Shown here one piece after another: positions 1 to 10,899 of a stretch of 64,000 bases of DNA. Location: positions 42,817,820-42,881,819 of the forward strand of contig OY987301.1 in NCBI GenBank assembly GCA_963920635.1. Reading direction: 5' to 3'. Within the stretch, counting starts at the first letter, position 1. The number at the start of each line of letters is the position of its first letter. This DNA comes from Pseudeuparius sepicola (lineage: Eukaryota > Arthropoda > Insecta > Coleoptera > Anthribidae). The notes under the pieces are model-generated. The model saw only the letters and a list, made by a program, of their open reading frames with translations. It made no database searches and was not told where the DNA came from. The position numbers and the translations under genes were made by a program.

Positions 1-573
1 TAATAAAACCTTTGCCAAAAATAGTTACCAACAAGCGAGTGACCCAAAAAGGGAGGACTATAAGGCCAAATCTACTATATATACAGAATCTCCAGAGTTA
101 CAAAAGGCTATTGAGAAAAACCTGAAGAAAAACGAAAAAGCTAAGAAACAACAGGTTACATAAAGAACTTATTTAATAAAAGCAAAAAAAAGAAAGATTG
201 AAAAAGTATGTGAAGAAGAAAGCGATGTCGACTCTGTAATTTCCTTTAGATCTGAGAGCAGTGTTGGTGTTAATTCAGTTCTTGAGTTGGACTTATGATA
301 CAGTTTTGTCTCCGAATAATTTCATATTGGTTCAGTTCCCTACAAAAACCAATGTAATTTATTACATAGGAAAAATTAAAAGAATTATTGGGGACCATTT
401 AGAGTTTGAGGTAACTTATTGAGAAATAAATTTGGAAAAATCTTTTTTAATATCCCGATGTAGAAGATATCTCGGAGGTAAACCGTGCGGACATTATTTC
501 TTTGTTACCTGATCCAGTAGTTAAACCAAAATATCTTAATTTTATTAGTCTTGCAGGTTATAATGTAAAATAA
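1..573 (+). pseudogene. Tigger/pogo-like (DDE_1) transposase C-terminus, copy A
   Basis: Conceptual translation across frameshifts gives the C-terminal tail seen in insect Tigger/pogo-type transposases: a PEVIKPLPK-like stretch at the left edge, then KAKSTIYTESPE at about 63-110. A beta-rich tail module (FVLVQF-like, then YYIGKIKRI, then PDVEDISEV) spans about 300-500, and the frame ends at a stop near 572. In-frame stops and at least two frameshifts show it is dead. The window edge cuts its start; copy B shows a little more. Confidence 0.6.
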
Positions 574-767
574 ACATTCCTATAGGCATATCAGTGTTTG
601 TCAGAACTACCCCACCTCCATGTCAATTGTACAAATATTTCCATATTTTGTTAATCTATTAACCACAATACTATAATTTGTAAACATTTAATTTATCATT
701 TTTCATTAAATTTGCATATTACACAACTAAAGCAAAAACTATGTCAAATGTGCCCCGCGCTCCCCTA

Positions 768-2310
768 CAGCTTCACATTAAAAATTTCTCGTGCTTTGCA
801 AATATGGCGGCAAGGAAGAGTGAATGATGTAAAAAAAGAACAGGTACAAGACGTCGCTGTTGCGTGTAAATCTCCAGGCGAGGATGACATTAAAATGTCC
901 TCATTGTCTATTTGAACAACTTTAACTTTGTCTTTCAGATCAAGTTCTCTTGCGACCTTTTCAAAAACAAAAGGAGTAAGGTATTTGGAGTATTTGATAT
1001 GAGTGACACTTAAATCTTTAGAAATCATAGATGTTTTGGAAAATACATTGGCAGCTGCATGATCACATTCTGTTCGCAATGTACAAACGACGTTTTCTAA
1101 ACCTTCAAAGAGTTGGTCAAGTCGTAATAAACGTGATACAATTTGAGTTATTTTCTGATTTGTGGACTCTAGGCGGTTGTTTGTTCGATTCCCGAAAGTA
1201 GAATATTTTTCTTGAAATATGATTACCTATTCATTCCTAATATCATGCCAATTTTCTTCAAAATAGCTAATAAAGCTTGCTATTTTAGTATCTTTTAGTT
1301 CTTCATATAATTGGGCATAGACGTCTTCATTATTAGCGTATACCATTTTTTGAAGAATTTGCAAACAAAGATTTCTTTGTCCTCTAGTAATATGTCTTTT
1401 TTCTGTTGTAATTTCAGGGTAAAAACTTCTCATGGAAAATGCATATGAGTAATCGACTTTGTAGAAACGCCTGGTGAAAAATATTCCTTTCCTTAAAATG
1501 ACTAATTTATGAGTTCGGTATTTATTAAAGAGGCTTTCCAATTCATCGTTATTGGAACTTTTTTGAAAATTATGTATATCTTTCAGAGTAAGTATTTTTC
1601 CAGGTTATTTTGTAAATTTTTTTTATTCACTTTCAATTTCACAAGTTTAGCTGCCATAGATTTAGCATCAAGGTCCAGTGGCCTCTGACGCAGAAGATTA
1701 TTATAAAAAATAGCCTACAAATTCAAACATATGAATAATAGCTAGGGTTGTTTTGATTTAAATCAAGTAATTTAAATCTCGATTTTAATCATTTGACTTA
1801 GATTTTAAATAAAAAAATCAGCAACCCCTGTAGAAATAGCTATTTAAGGTATGGTGTACTATTACAACATATTGATAGGATAAATACCTGGTTGGTGGCA
1901 TGGTTATGTTCGGTTTCAAAAGCTTTTATAACTAATTTTGTTCCATCTTTGTTAACTCTTACTCTTAGCGAAACTGGACAGTCATCTCGGTAGGTCCTAA
2001 ATTAGCTTTTGATTATGATTTTTAAAAATAATTAAAAATACAGGTAGCTTTGTTTTGGTCGAAGCCCTTTTGAGCGGGACATGTACGTTCCACATTTGAT
2101 ACACTTATAATCGAGTTACACATATTCAAGCACTGGCTCAATGTATCTTTTCAACCCTTTCTTTCTGGCACCTTCGATAATTTTTTATTTAAATTTTATT
2201 AGATTGGTGAACGATTCATTTTCATATTGTTTTATTGCCTTTTCCAAAGCAACAAGTGAATCATATGTATTTCCCACTTCCATGGTTATTCCAGATCTTG
2301 CTTCTTTAGT
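768..2310 (-). pseudogene. MULE-type transposase with SWIM zinc finger (ZSWIM3-like), copy A
   Basis: Read on the minus strand, the pieces follow the order of ZSWIM1/3-like proteins derived from Mutator-like transposases. Near 2310-2090 is an N-terminal FAR1/FLYWCH-like part (EVGNTYDSLVALEKAIKQYE, then CIKCGTY and SKGLRP). At 1990-1880 is DGTKLVIKAFETEHNHA. At 1700-1560 is an LVKLKVNKKNLQ region. At 1541-1227 is a segment ending FEENWHDIR. At 1180-768 lies NRTNNRLESTNQK, then the SWIM motif CTCS..LPCRH with the Cys-x-Cys...Cys-x-His pattern. Gaps look like introns; a 1743-1828 MITE sits in one. Frameshifts and stops break the frame and the middle catalytic part is missing. Confidence 0.65.
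1743..1828. mobile_element. Short hAT-like MITE, copy A
   Basis: An 86-bp stretch begins TAGGGTTG and ends CAACCCCT. Its interior is a self-complementary series of ATTTAAATC-type blocks, and AATAGCTA occurs at or near both borders. It looks like a miniature element inside an intron of the MULE pseudogene. The exact borders are unsure. Confidence 0.4.
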
Positions 2311-2429
2311 AATTATTATTGCTTATTGCTGTTTAGAGAGTAACATATAAAAGATGAGAGAAGATAGGTCTGAATAATCTCGGAAATCATCCAATTGACT
2401 TACTAAACGAGCCCATTCATCATCGGACA

Positions 2430-2520
2430 ACAGGTATAAATAATGTTATGTCTCACGTGACTCAGCCCCCCAATGAGAGCCCAAGACGTATACCGACTTT
2501 TATATACGTCAGAGAAATAT
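2430..2520. repeat. Fragment of a foldback family, copy A (second copy at 6624-6714)
   Basis: The stretch with CACGTGACTCA, then CAATGAGAGC and GACGTATACCGAC matches an arm of the complete foldback at 22563-23207. It is therefore a dispersed fragment of that family. The duplicated unit holds the same fragment at 6624-6714. Confidence 0.6.
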
Positions 2521-2794
2521 CCTTGATGGTTATTCACTGATAATACCTAATTGTATTTATATTGTAATTTCGTTAATTTCTGAATATTCGGAAGCAATTA
2601 TTAGGGCCGTGGTGGCAATGTCTGTACCGTCGCTGAACTATTTAGACTGCATGTTTTCCCGCCTTCAATCGATCTTGGTTTGAACAATTGCATCCACTAG
2701 TTTTTATAGAAAAACCCCGTTGATGGCCAAGGGGGCTGGACAAATTGTGGATTCACTGTATTGCTCCTTAACAGCTTTATTAGTGTGATTTAGT

Positions 2795-3250
2795 AATTGA
2801 AGACCTCGGTGCAAAAACCGGACAAGTCCACTTTTGGGTAAAATTGACTTTTTTCACTACATTTATGTATTAAAATATCGCCGATCGATTGGTGCAAGAA
2901 TCAGCCAAGTCCAAAGCATGATAACGTTGATATATAGCTTAAGGACTTGGCCGCTCGCATTCTTGGGTGCAAGAACCAGACAAGTCCGGGAGTTTTTTTT
3001 CATTTTCTCAAAACTTATAAATATGGGTAAAATTTACTTTTTCGACTACATTTATGTATTAAAATATTGCCGATCGATTGGTGTAAGAATCAGCCAAATC
3101 CAAAGCAGAATAACGTTGATATATAGCTTTAGGACTTGGCCGCTCGCATTCATGTGTGCAAGAACCAGACAAGTCCGGGAGTTTCTTTTTCATTTTCCCA
3201 AAACTCGTAAAGTATGGACTTGTCCGGTTTTTGCACCGAGGTCTTCAATT
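2795..3250. mobile_element. MITE with 34-bp terminal inverted repeats and internal 189-bp direct repeat, copy A
   Basis: The left end AATTGAAGACCTCGGTGCAA is matched in reverse complement at the right end (about 3215-3250), so terminal repeats of about 34 bp are nearly perfect. Inside are two direct copies with a period of 189 bp (from 2836 and from 3025), each with CCGATCGATTGGTG and AAGAACCAGACAAGTCCGGG. The 142-codon open frame at 2834-3262 is a by-product of this repeat. The superfamily is unclear because I could not define a target duplication. Confidence 0.75.
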
Positions 3251-3257
3251 GTCCTAC

Positions 3258-4079
3258 GGTAACTTAATATTCGCAGTTGCCAATAGTGGTTGCCTATGTT
3301 GTGTTACTTCCGGGATTACTTCATTTTTGTTATTTTCATCTACAACTAAAAAGTAGATGAATAAATTGAATAAAATCTATTCTTGACAGGATTTTTACCA
3401 GAACTGTCTGCTGCTACATTTGGATCGTCTCATTTGACACTATTTTTATTAATGTTATATTCTGGAATGGAAATTATCAATAAGTTCTATGAATATTTAC
3501 AACTGTATATTAGCTCACCCTCCATTTGAGCCTCCACTGGAGTATTGTGATGTACAAGTTGACATCTAGCCACGTTTTCATCTAAGTTTGAAGCTTTATC
3601 ATATTCTTCTCTCCATCATTTTTAAAGTCAGGTAAGGTTTTCTCATTAATTAAACTTGCAGGTGCATGAATTTCTAACAAAATATTAATATATTTGTTAT
3701 TATTTGTACTGGTCAAGGTGTCTTTTGTGCACTTGTATCCGTGGGGTACTTTTGACATAACTCAATGGGGCAGATTTGACATGTCAATTGTGCCCCTGAG
3801 ATATGCTGTTTGATAAAAAGGCATGTATTTTCTGATCAAATACACTACTTTTCCTATTAAAATTTAAAATTGATATTAGGTAGGTAGATATAATAAACAC
3901 GGTTACACGGTACAAAACAGGTATATTTTTATAGAGTTACGGTCCGAAATTATAAGAGGAAAACCGATAGGTCTAACATTAGCGAAGAAAATATTAGAAA
4001 AGCAATGAATCATGTCCTAACTGGATAACCATAAAGAATCTGATTCCACCAAGAAGAACAAGTCACTAGATCCAATTGT
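3258..4079. other. Single-copy part of duplication unit A, no gene recognised
   Basis: AT-rich with no convincing open frame. Around 3715-3820 the GACATGTCAATTGTGCCCC segment resembles the CCATGTCAATTGTAC piece at 620-640. These may be the ends of a pogo-type element around the transposase remnant, but I could not align proper terminal repeats. Confidence 0.35.
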
Positions 4080-4767
4080 TTATAATGAGTCCAACGAACA
4101 AAATGGCAACCAATCACAAACCATGCTCCAACAAAGTCCATCACCTTGTATTAGTTCTGGTAGCAAAAAAAAAGTGAAATAATTTTACCAGAGGTAATAA
4201 AACCTTTGCCAAAAATAGTTACCAACAAGCGAGTGACCCAAAAAGGGAGGACTATAAGGCCAAATCTACTATATATACAGAATCTCCAGAGTTACAAAAG
4301 GCTATTGAGAAAAACCTGAAGAAAAACGAAAAAGCTAAGAAACAACAGGTTACATAAAGAACTTATTTAATAAAAGCAAAAAAAAGAAAGATTGAAAAAG
4401 TATGTGAAGAAGAAAGCGATGTCGACTCTGTAATTTCCTTTAGATCTGAGAGCAGTGTTGGTGTTAATTCAGTTCTTGAGTTGGACTTATGATACAGTTT
4501 TGTCTCCGAATAATTTCATATTGGTTCAGTTCCCTACAAAAACCAATGTAATTTATTACATAGGAAAAATTAAAAGAATTATTGGGGACCATTTAGAGTT
4601 TGAGGTAACTTATTGAGAAATAAATTTGGAAAAATCTTTTTTAATATCCCGATGTAGAAGATATCTCGGAGGTAAACCGTGCGGACATTATTTCTTTGTT
4701 ACCTGATCCAGTAGTTAAACCAAAATATCTTAATTTTATTAGTCTTGCAGGTTATAATGTAAAATAA
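4080..4767 (+). pseudogene. Tigger/pogo-like (DDE_1) transposase C-terminus, copy B
   Basis: Same remnant as at the window start, with about 110 extra bases upstream that encode a Ser/Gln/Asn-rich linker (SPSPCISSGSKKK) before the PEVIKPLPK-like motif. This is the usual layout of the acidic or low-complexity tail of Tigger-like transposases. No catalytic core is seen upstream at 3258-4080. Frameshifts and stop codons are shared with copy A, so the gene was already broken before the tandem duplication. Confidence 0.6.
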
Positions 4768-4961
4768 ACATTCCTATAGGCATATCAGTGTTTGTCAGAA
4801 CTACCCCACCTCCATGTCAATTGTACAAATATTTCCATATTTTGTTAATCTATTAACCACAATACTATAATTTGTAAACATTTAATTTATCATTTTTCAT
4901 TAAATTTGCATATTACACAACTAAAGCAAAAACTATGTCAAATGTGCCCCGCGCTCCCCTA

Positions 4962-6504
4962 CAGCTTCACATTAAAAATTTCTCGTGCTTTGCAAATATG
5001 GCGGCAAGGAAGAGTGAATGATGTAAAAAAAGAACAGGTACAAGACGTCGCTGTTGCGTGTAAATCTCCAGGCGAGGATGACATTAAAATGTCCTCATTG
5101 TCTATTTGAACAACTTTAACTTTGTCTTTCAGATCAAGTTCTCTTGCGACCTTTTCAAAAACAAAAGGAGTAAGGTATTTGGAGTATTTGATATGAGTGA
5201 CACTTAAATCTTTAGAAATCATAGATGTTTTGGAAAATACATTGGCAGCTGCATGATCACATTCTGTTCGCAATGTACAAACGACGTTTTCTAAACCTTC
5301 AAAGAGTTGGTCAAGTCGTAATAAACGTGATACAATTTGAGTTATTTTCTGATTTGTGGACTCTAGGCGGTTGTTTGTTCGATTCCCGAAAGTAGAATAT
5401 TTTTCTTGAAATATGATTACCTATTCATTCCTAATATCATGCCAATTTTCTTCAAAATAGCTAATAAAGCTTGCTATTTTAGTATCTTTTAGTTCTTCAT
5501 ATAATTGGGCATAGACGTCTTCATTATTAGCGTATACCATTTTTTGAAGAATTTGCAAACAAAGATTTCTTTGTCCTCTAGTAATATGTCTTTTTTCTGT
5601 TGTAATTTCAGGGTAAAAACTTCTCATGGAAAATGCATATGAGTAATCGACTTTGTAGAAACGCCTGGTGAAAAATATTCCTTTCCTTAAAATGACTAAT
5701 TTATGAGTTCGGTATTTATTAAAGAGGCTTTCCAATTCATCGTTATTGGAACTTTTTTGAAAATTATGTATATCTTTCAGAGTAAGTATTTTTCCAGGTT
5801 ATTTTGTAAATTTTTTTTATTCACTTTCAATTTCACAAGTTTAGCTGCCATAGATTTAGCATCAAGGTCCAGTGGCCTCTGACGCAGAAGATTATTATAA
5901 AAAATAGCCTACAAATTCAAACATATGAATAATAGCTAGGGTTGTTTTGATTTAAATCAAGTAATTTAAATCTCGATTTTAATCATTTGACTTAGATTTT
6001 AAATAAAAAAATCAGCAACCCCTGTAGAAATAGCTATTTAAGGTATGGTGTACTATTACAACATATTGATAGGATAAATACCTGGTTGGTGGCATGGTTA
6101 TGTTCGGTTTCAAAAGCTTTTATAACTAATTTTGTTCCATCTTTGTTAACTCTTACTCTTAGCGAAACTGGACAGTCATCTCGGTAGGTCCTAAATTAGC
6201 TTTTGATTATGATTTTTAAAAATAATTAAAAATACAGGTAGCTTTGTTTTGGTCGAAGCCCTTTTGAGCGGGACATGTACGTTCCACATTTGATACACTT
6301 ATAATCGAGTTACACATATTCAAGCACTGGCTCAATGTATCTTTTCAACCCTTTCTTTCTGGCACCTTCGATAATTTTTTATTTAAATTTTATTAGATTG
6401 GTGAACGATTCATTTTCATATTGTTTTATTGCCTTTTCCAAAGCAACAAGTGAATCATATGTATTTCCCACTTCCATGGTTATTCCAGATCTTGCTTCTT
6501 TAGT
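4962..6504 (-). pseudogene. MULE-type transposase with SWIM zinc finger, copy B
   Basis: Duplicate of the copy A pseudogene at offset +4194, with the same FLYWCH-like start, the same SWIM motif at the minus-strand 3' end (about 4962-5060) and the same lesions. I saw no base that distinguishes the two copies inside the coding remnant, so the damage predates the duplication. Confidence 0.65.
5937..6022. mobile_element. Short hAT-like MITE, copy B
   Basis: Copy of the 86-bp MITE at 1743-1828, carried along by the tandem duplication. Confidence 0.4.
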
Positions 6505-6988
6505 AATTATTATTGCTTATTGCTGTTTAGAGAGTAACATATAAAAGATGAGAGAAGATAGGTCTGAATAATCTCGGAAATCATCCAATTGACTTACTAA
6601 ACGAGCCCATTCATCATCGGACAACAGGTATAAATAATGTTATGTCTCACGTGACTCAGCCCCCCAATGAGAGCCCAAGACGTATACCGACTTTTATATA
6701 CGTCAGAGAAATATCCTTGATGGTTATTCACTGATAATACCTAATTGTATTTATATTGTAATTTCGTTAATTTCTGAATATTCGGAAGCAATTATTAGGG
6801 CCGTGGTGGCAATGTCTGTACCGTCGCTGAACTATTTAGACTGCATGTTTTCCTGCCTTCAATCGATCTTGGTTTGAACAATTGCATCCACTAGTTTTTA
6901 TAGAAAAACCCCGTTGATGGCCAAGGGGGCTGGACAAATTGTGGATTCACTGTATTGCTCCTTAACAGCTTTATTAGTGTGATTTAGT

Positions 6989-7444
6989 AATTGAAGACCT
7001 CGGTGCAAAAACCGGACAAGTCCACTTTTGGGTAAAATTGACTTTTTCCACTACATTTATGTATTAAAATATCGCCGATCGATTGGTGCAAGAATCAGCC
7101 AAGTCCAAAGCATGATAACGTTGATATATAGCTTAAGGACTTGGCCGCTCGCATTCTTGGGTGCAAGAACCAGACAAGTCCGGGAGTTTTTTTTCATTTT
7201 CTCAAAACTTATAAATATGGGTAAAATTTACTTTTTCGACTACATTTATGTATTAAAATATTGCCGATCGATTGGTGTAAGAATCAGCCAAATCCAAAGC
7301 AGAATAACGTTGATATATAGCTTTAGGACTTGGCCGCTCGCATTCATGTGTGCAAGAACCAGACAAGTCCGGGAGTTTCTTTTTCATTTTCCCAAAACTC
7401 GTAAAGTATGGACTTGTCCGGTTTTTGCACCGAGGTCTTCAATT
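6989..7444. mobile_element. MITE with 34-bp terminal inverted repeats, copy B
   Basis: Copy of the 2795-3250 element, with one visible substitution near 7038. The edge of the tandem duplication lies seven bases beyond its right end. Confidence 0.75.
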
Positions 7445-7514
7445 GTCCTACACTCACTGGGATTACCTACTACGGTTGTCTAGGGTTTTCCTTAGTACTT
7501 GAGTGAATTCTATC

Positions 7515-8196
7515 TAGGGTTGCCAACTCACTGTTTTGGAAAATCGAGATACTGTGTTAAAAAAATCGGGATCAAACGAAAAAAACCGGGACACATTTTT
7601 TTCAATTTTTTTTTTAGTTAAAATAGTGTATAGTGTATTATCACAGTGTATTATCACAGAAATTCATAGTAGTTTTTCGTTTTATTTTATTTTATTACCC
7701 AAATGTGCCCGAATAGACTGGTGACTCTCATGTTGTTGGGGCCAATGGCAGGGTTTAAGGTGGCGGTGGGAGTAGGGAGGGATAGCAAAAGCATAAATTA
7801 ATAATCGATTCTTCTCTTTCATTCCCCTCGTCCCCACCATCTTCCGCCCTCGTCTTCCCCGACTACGTTTAACGCCATGAGTGTTTAACCCTCGAGCTGT
7901 TGACTGCGCGGAGCGAGTGAGCGAGAACACCCACCAAAGTAAAAGGTGGTAGAGGGGAGCTTTGGCGGTTTCCTCTTTCTCAACTTGATTTCGCCTACAT
8001 AGTTCAAAGTGTGTGTAATAAAAGTTGTCTGTGGGCACAAAGCACAATAGCAAAAACATAAATCATGCTTTCATTGTTTGCGGAAAATTTTAAAGTTGCG
8101 GGAAAATAGCGTCCCACAGCACTACTGCGCGGGACGCGGGAGAGAGGGGTCAAAATCCGGGACATCCCGGAAAATTCGGGATGGTTGGCAACCCTA
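7515..8196. mobile_element. Non-autonomous hAT element (682 bp)
   Basis: It begins TAGGGTTGCCAAC and ends GTTGGCAACCCTA. It is flanked on both sides by the 8-bp duplication ATTCTATC (7507-7514 and 8197-8204). An 8-bp duplication with TAGGG-type ends is typical of hAT elements. The interior has no transposase; the minus-strand frame at 7682-8059 is not recognisable protein. GGGAC/CGGGA-rich blocks lie just inside both ends. Confidence 0.88.
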
Positions 8197-8399
8197 ATTC
8201 TATCCTAGTTCTGTCTGGAAAAGTCTGCCCTAGCCGCAAATGGCAATGAAGACAAAGACAAAGCATTCAGTTGCTTCTATGGAGTATTGTGAGGCTGAGA
8301 ATGATTATTACTATTATTATTATTAGTAGAGAGCTTGGATAGATTTTGTTTTGCTGGTTTCTTATTCCCTTTTTATGACTTTTTTTTATGTAATATATT

Positions 8400-8968
8400 C
8401 TACATCTACATTTTTAGATGTGAGACGAAAATCAATTATGCTAGTGTTTATTTATGAAATAATTAATTGTTTAAATGACCCGGAGCTACTTGCCTTAATA
8501 CAGTTTTGTATTCCTCGATGTAATTCCCGTAGTGCGTCGTTGTTCAAACTCCCCATGGCTACCACCACCACAGTATCTCGATCTCCTCTAATAACTGTAT
8601 TACATTTAGCTAACTTAATAAATAATGGAATTATTGATTTAGAATTCAGTTCACCAAAAAATCAATTTAAACATGAAATAAATACACATTCCTTTGGAAC
8701 CACCACCAAATAAAATGCAATAAAATGAGAATGTAATGTTACCAAACTATTGTTATCCTGAGATACAAAAGTATTTAAGAACTCGCAAAGGTATAGGCAA
8801 TGTAATTACCTAATTACATTGCCTATTATTATTACCTACATAGTAATAGCAGCGTCCAGAGATTAGTAGATTTTAGGCCTATTAGATTCTTTGTAAGTAT
8901 CTCCATCCAAGTAATTAGGCCCCTTGGCCTGTTTGGGTGTGAATAAATAGATAAATAAGTAAATAAAT
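8400..8968 (+). pseudogene. 5'-truncated non-LTR retrotransposon, reverse transcriptase C-terminus and 3' tail
   Basis: Bases 8400-8710 encode LDVRRKS, then NDPELLALIQFCIPR, then a RSASLFKLP and SPLITVLHLAN series. This matches the C-terminal region that follows the reverse transcriptase in Jockey/CR1-like ORF2 proteins: RR..., PELL..I.F.VP, R...F..P, SP. A stop follows, then an untranslated region that ends at about 8938-8968 in a GTGAATAAATAGATAAATAA tail, as many such elements do. The rest of the element is missing, the usual result of incomplete reverse transcription. Confidence 0.6.
8793..8826. repeat. Short perfect hairpin
   Basis: AGGCAATGTAATTA and its reverse complement are separated by two bases, giving a 30-plus-base near-perfect palindrome. 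It lies in the 3' part of the retrotransposon remnant. No U-run makes it look like a terminator. Confidence 0.7.
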
Positions 8969-9319
8969 AATGTATATTGTCTAGAGTCTAGAGAATAACC
9001 AAGGATATTCCTCTGAGATGTATATGTTACCCTAAAAACCCGGTTTCAGTAAAAACCTGGTCTTCCTAGGAAAAACCAGTTTTAACTATGCTCTTTAGTC
9101 AATTCTAGTTTTTCCTAAACTAAACATATTTTCAGTAAATCCTAGGTTAAAATTAAAAACGTAAATTATTATTTCATTTTAATAATTTTCCGCATGCATT
9201 TATTTGTAAATACTTATAGGGGACATGGTAAAACAACTAGTATAAATAATACATTTACTTGAGCACAAAAGGAAATGGTAAACTATAATAAAGAAATTAT
9301 GTGAAAATATTTGTTCCTG

Positions 9320-9537
9320 CAGGGCTGGCTGTCATGGCATTTAAGAGTTGCACAGCTTGCCCTTGTCCTTACAGAAGCATCTATTAGTGTTGCATGTCTT
9401 CTTGCATACGCAACGTTGTAAATCCTTCACCTTCTCCTAAGGCAGCATGTCTAGCAGCAGTTCTTAAGGAAATATTTTCTTTCGGCACTTCTTCAGACGT
9501 CAAAAACCTTTCTGTAGATAGATCATATTCTGTTCTA
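9320..9537 (-). pseudogene. Cys-rich tail of a KRBA2-like integrase/transposase, broken
   Basis: On the minus strand a frame opens after an AG acceptor-like site near 9537. It encodes ENISLRTAARHAAL and a GEGEGF stretch, then hits a stop. In the next frame the sequence continues CVCKKTCNTNRCFCKD and KGKLCNS. This CxCKxxC...RCxC...CNS pattern is that of the Cys-rich tail found after the integrase core in KRBA2-like transposon-derived proteins. One frameshift separates the halves. The integrase core is not present nearby. Confidence 0.4.
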
Positions 9538-10002
9538 AAAAAACATAGGTAGAGATAAAATGCATAAGCAGGAATGTGCAAGTACACCATTGGGATCTTG
9601 AAAATAGTAAGATATTTGTTTAAATTACAAACACAATGGAATATTTTCATTAAATATATAAAGAAAGAAATTATATCTTTACTTCAGATAGCAGGTACCC
9701 AGGACCGCACTGAATATTTTTTCCCTTTTAAACTTTGTTTCTCTTACTGTTTGTTAGATCCCAATGGTAAGCAACGCAATGTATCAGGTATACTTGTATG
9801 TAGGATGTAGGTACCTGCAGTACAGTTTTTCCACTATTCTATGTTTTGTTCCAGTTTTGTGCAGGTTGGTTTTTTCAAGCACGACTCCGATGATATTTCG
9901 CAAGCGAAATCGTAACCGTGTTTTCTTGGTTGTAATAATGTTTAGAGGTTGTAATAATGGTTAGCCGCAGAAGAGTGAGTGTGCTGGGTTCTAACCTATG
10001 TG

Positions 10003-10895
10003 TACAGGGTGTTCACGAAATATTTGACCCCCCCACTAACTTTTTTATTTTTTGAGCTAGAAACACGAATAAAAAAGCATTTTGTAGAGAATTTTATAAA
10101 ATTTTTTGCGGTTTTATTGCATTTTATATAGGGTGTTTAGAAAAAGAGTGGCAAACTAAACTTATGTTTTTTTTAAATGGAACACCCTATATATTTTTGC
10201 ATTTTTGAAATCTGCTCATCAAGGCAATTAAAATGATATCAAACTTTGTGGCATTATCTTTTTCCGTTTTTGAAAAATTCCGTTTTCAAATTTTATACTA
10301 AATTTATTTAACTCGAATTTGTGGATCTCGTGATAAAGATAGATGATCGGTGTAATAACAAAAAATATTTGTTTCAAACAAGAGAGTAATATAGTGAAAC
10401 TTCAAAATGTTTAGGAGCCTTTTCAAATTTTACTGATTATATTATCCTTTTATATCCTGAAATAAAAAATTTCAGGAAAATCATAAAAGCTCCTAAATAC
10501 TTTGGAGTTTCACTATGTTACTCTCTTGTTTAAAACAAATATTTTTTGTTATTACATCGATCATCTATCTTTATCACAAGATCCACAAATTCGAGTTAAA
10601 TATTTTTAGTATAAAATTTAAAAACGGAATTTTTCAAAAACGGAAAAAGATAATGCCACAAAGTTTAATGTCATTTTAGTTGCCTTGGTGAGCAGATTTC
10701 AAAAATGCAAAACAATATAGGGTGTTCCATTTAAAAAAACATAAGTTTAGTTTGCCACTCTTTTTCTAAACACCCTATATAAAATGCAATAAAACTGCAA
10801 AATTTTTTATAAAACTCTCTACAAAATGCTTTTTTATTCGTGTTTCTAGCTCAAAAAATAAAAAAGTTAGTGGGGGGGTCAAATATTTCGTGAAC
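10003..10895. mobile_element. 0.9-kb foldback (palindromic) element
   Basis: The left arm from 10011 (GTTCACGAAATATTTGAC) pairs with the right arm ending at 10895 (GTCAAATATTTCGTGAAC). The arms of about 430 bp meet near 10453. The left end starts TACAGGGTGTTCACG; the right end has diverged to GGGCGG. Each arm also contains an internal AGGGTGTTTAGAAAAAGAGTG segment. There is no coding capacity. The TACAGGGTG end is shared with several Tc1/mariner-like elements in this window. Confidence 0.8.
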
Positions 10896-10899
10896 GGGC

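Larger units (their letters stand above)
1..4194. repeat. Tandem duplication unit, copy A
   Basis: Bases 1-3257 recur at 4195-7451 with a constant offset of 4194. By eye I saw only two substitutions: C at about 2651 is T in copy B, and T at about 2844 is C. The window starts exactly at the first base of the repeated unit, so the array could extend upstream. Bases 3258-4194 occur only once here. The unit is built wholly from transposon debris. The near identity means either a very recent duplication or an assembly duplication of two haplotypes. Confidence 0.93.
4195..7451. repeat. Tandem duplication unit, copy B (partial)
   Basis: Near-identical to 1-3257. Similarity stops abruptly at about 7451, seven bases after the right end of the MITE at 6989-7444. 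After that copy A continues with different sequence. The breakpoint close to a long inverted repeat suggests that the repeat took part in the rearrangement; this is inference. Confidence 0.93.

Noticed and set aside
2834..3262. 142-codon frame (and 151-codon frame in copy B)
   Set aside because: Produced by the internal 189-bp duplication of a MITE; the peptide repeats itself and runs into the terminal repeat.
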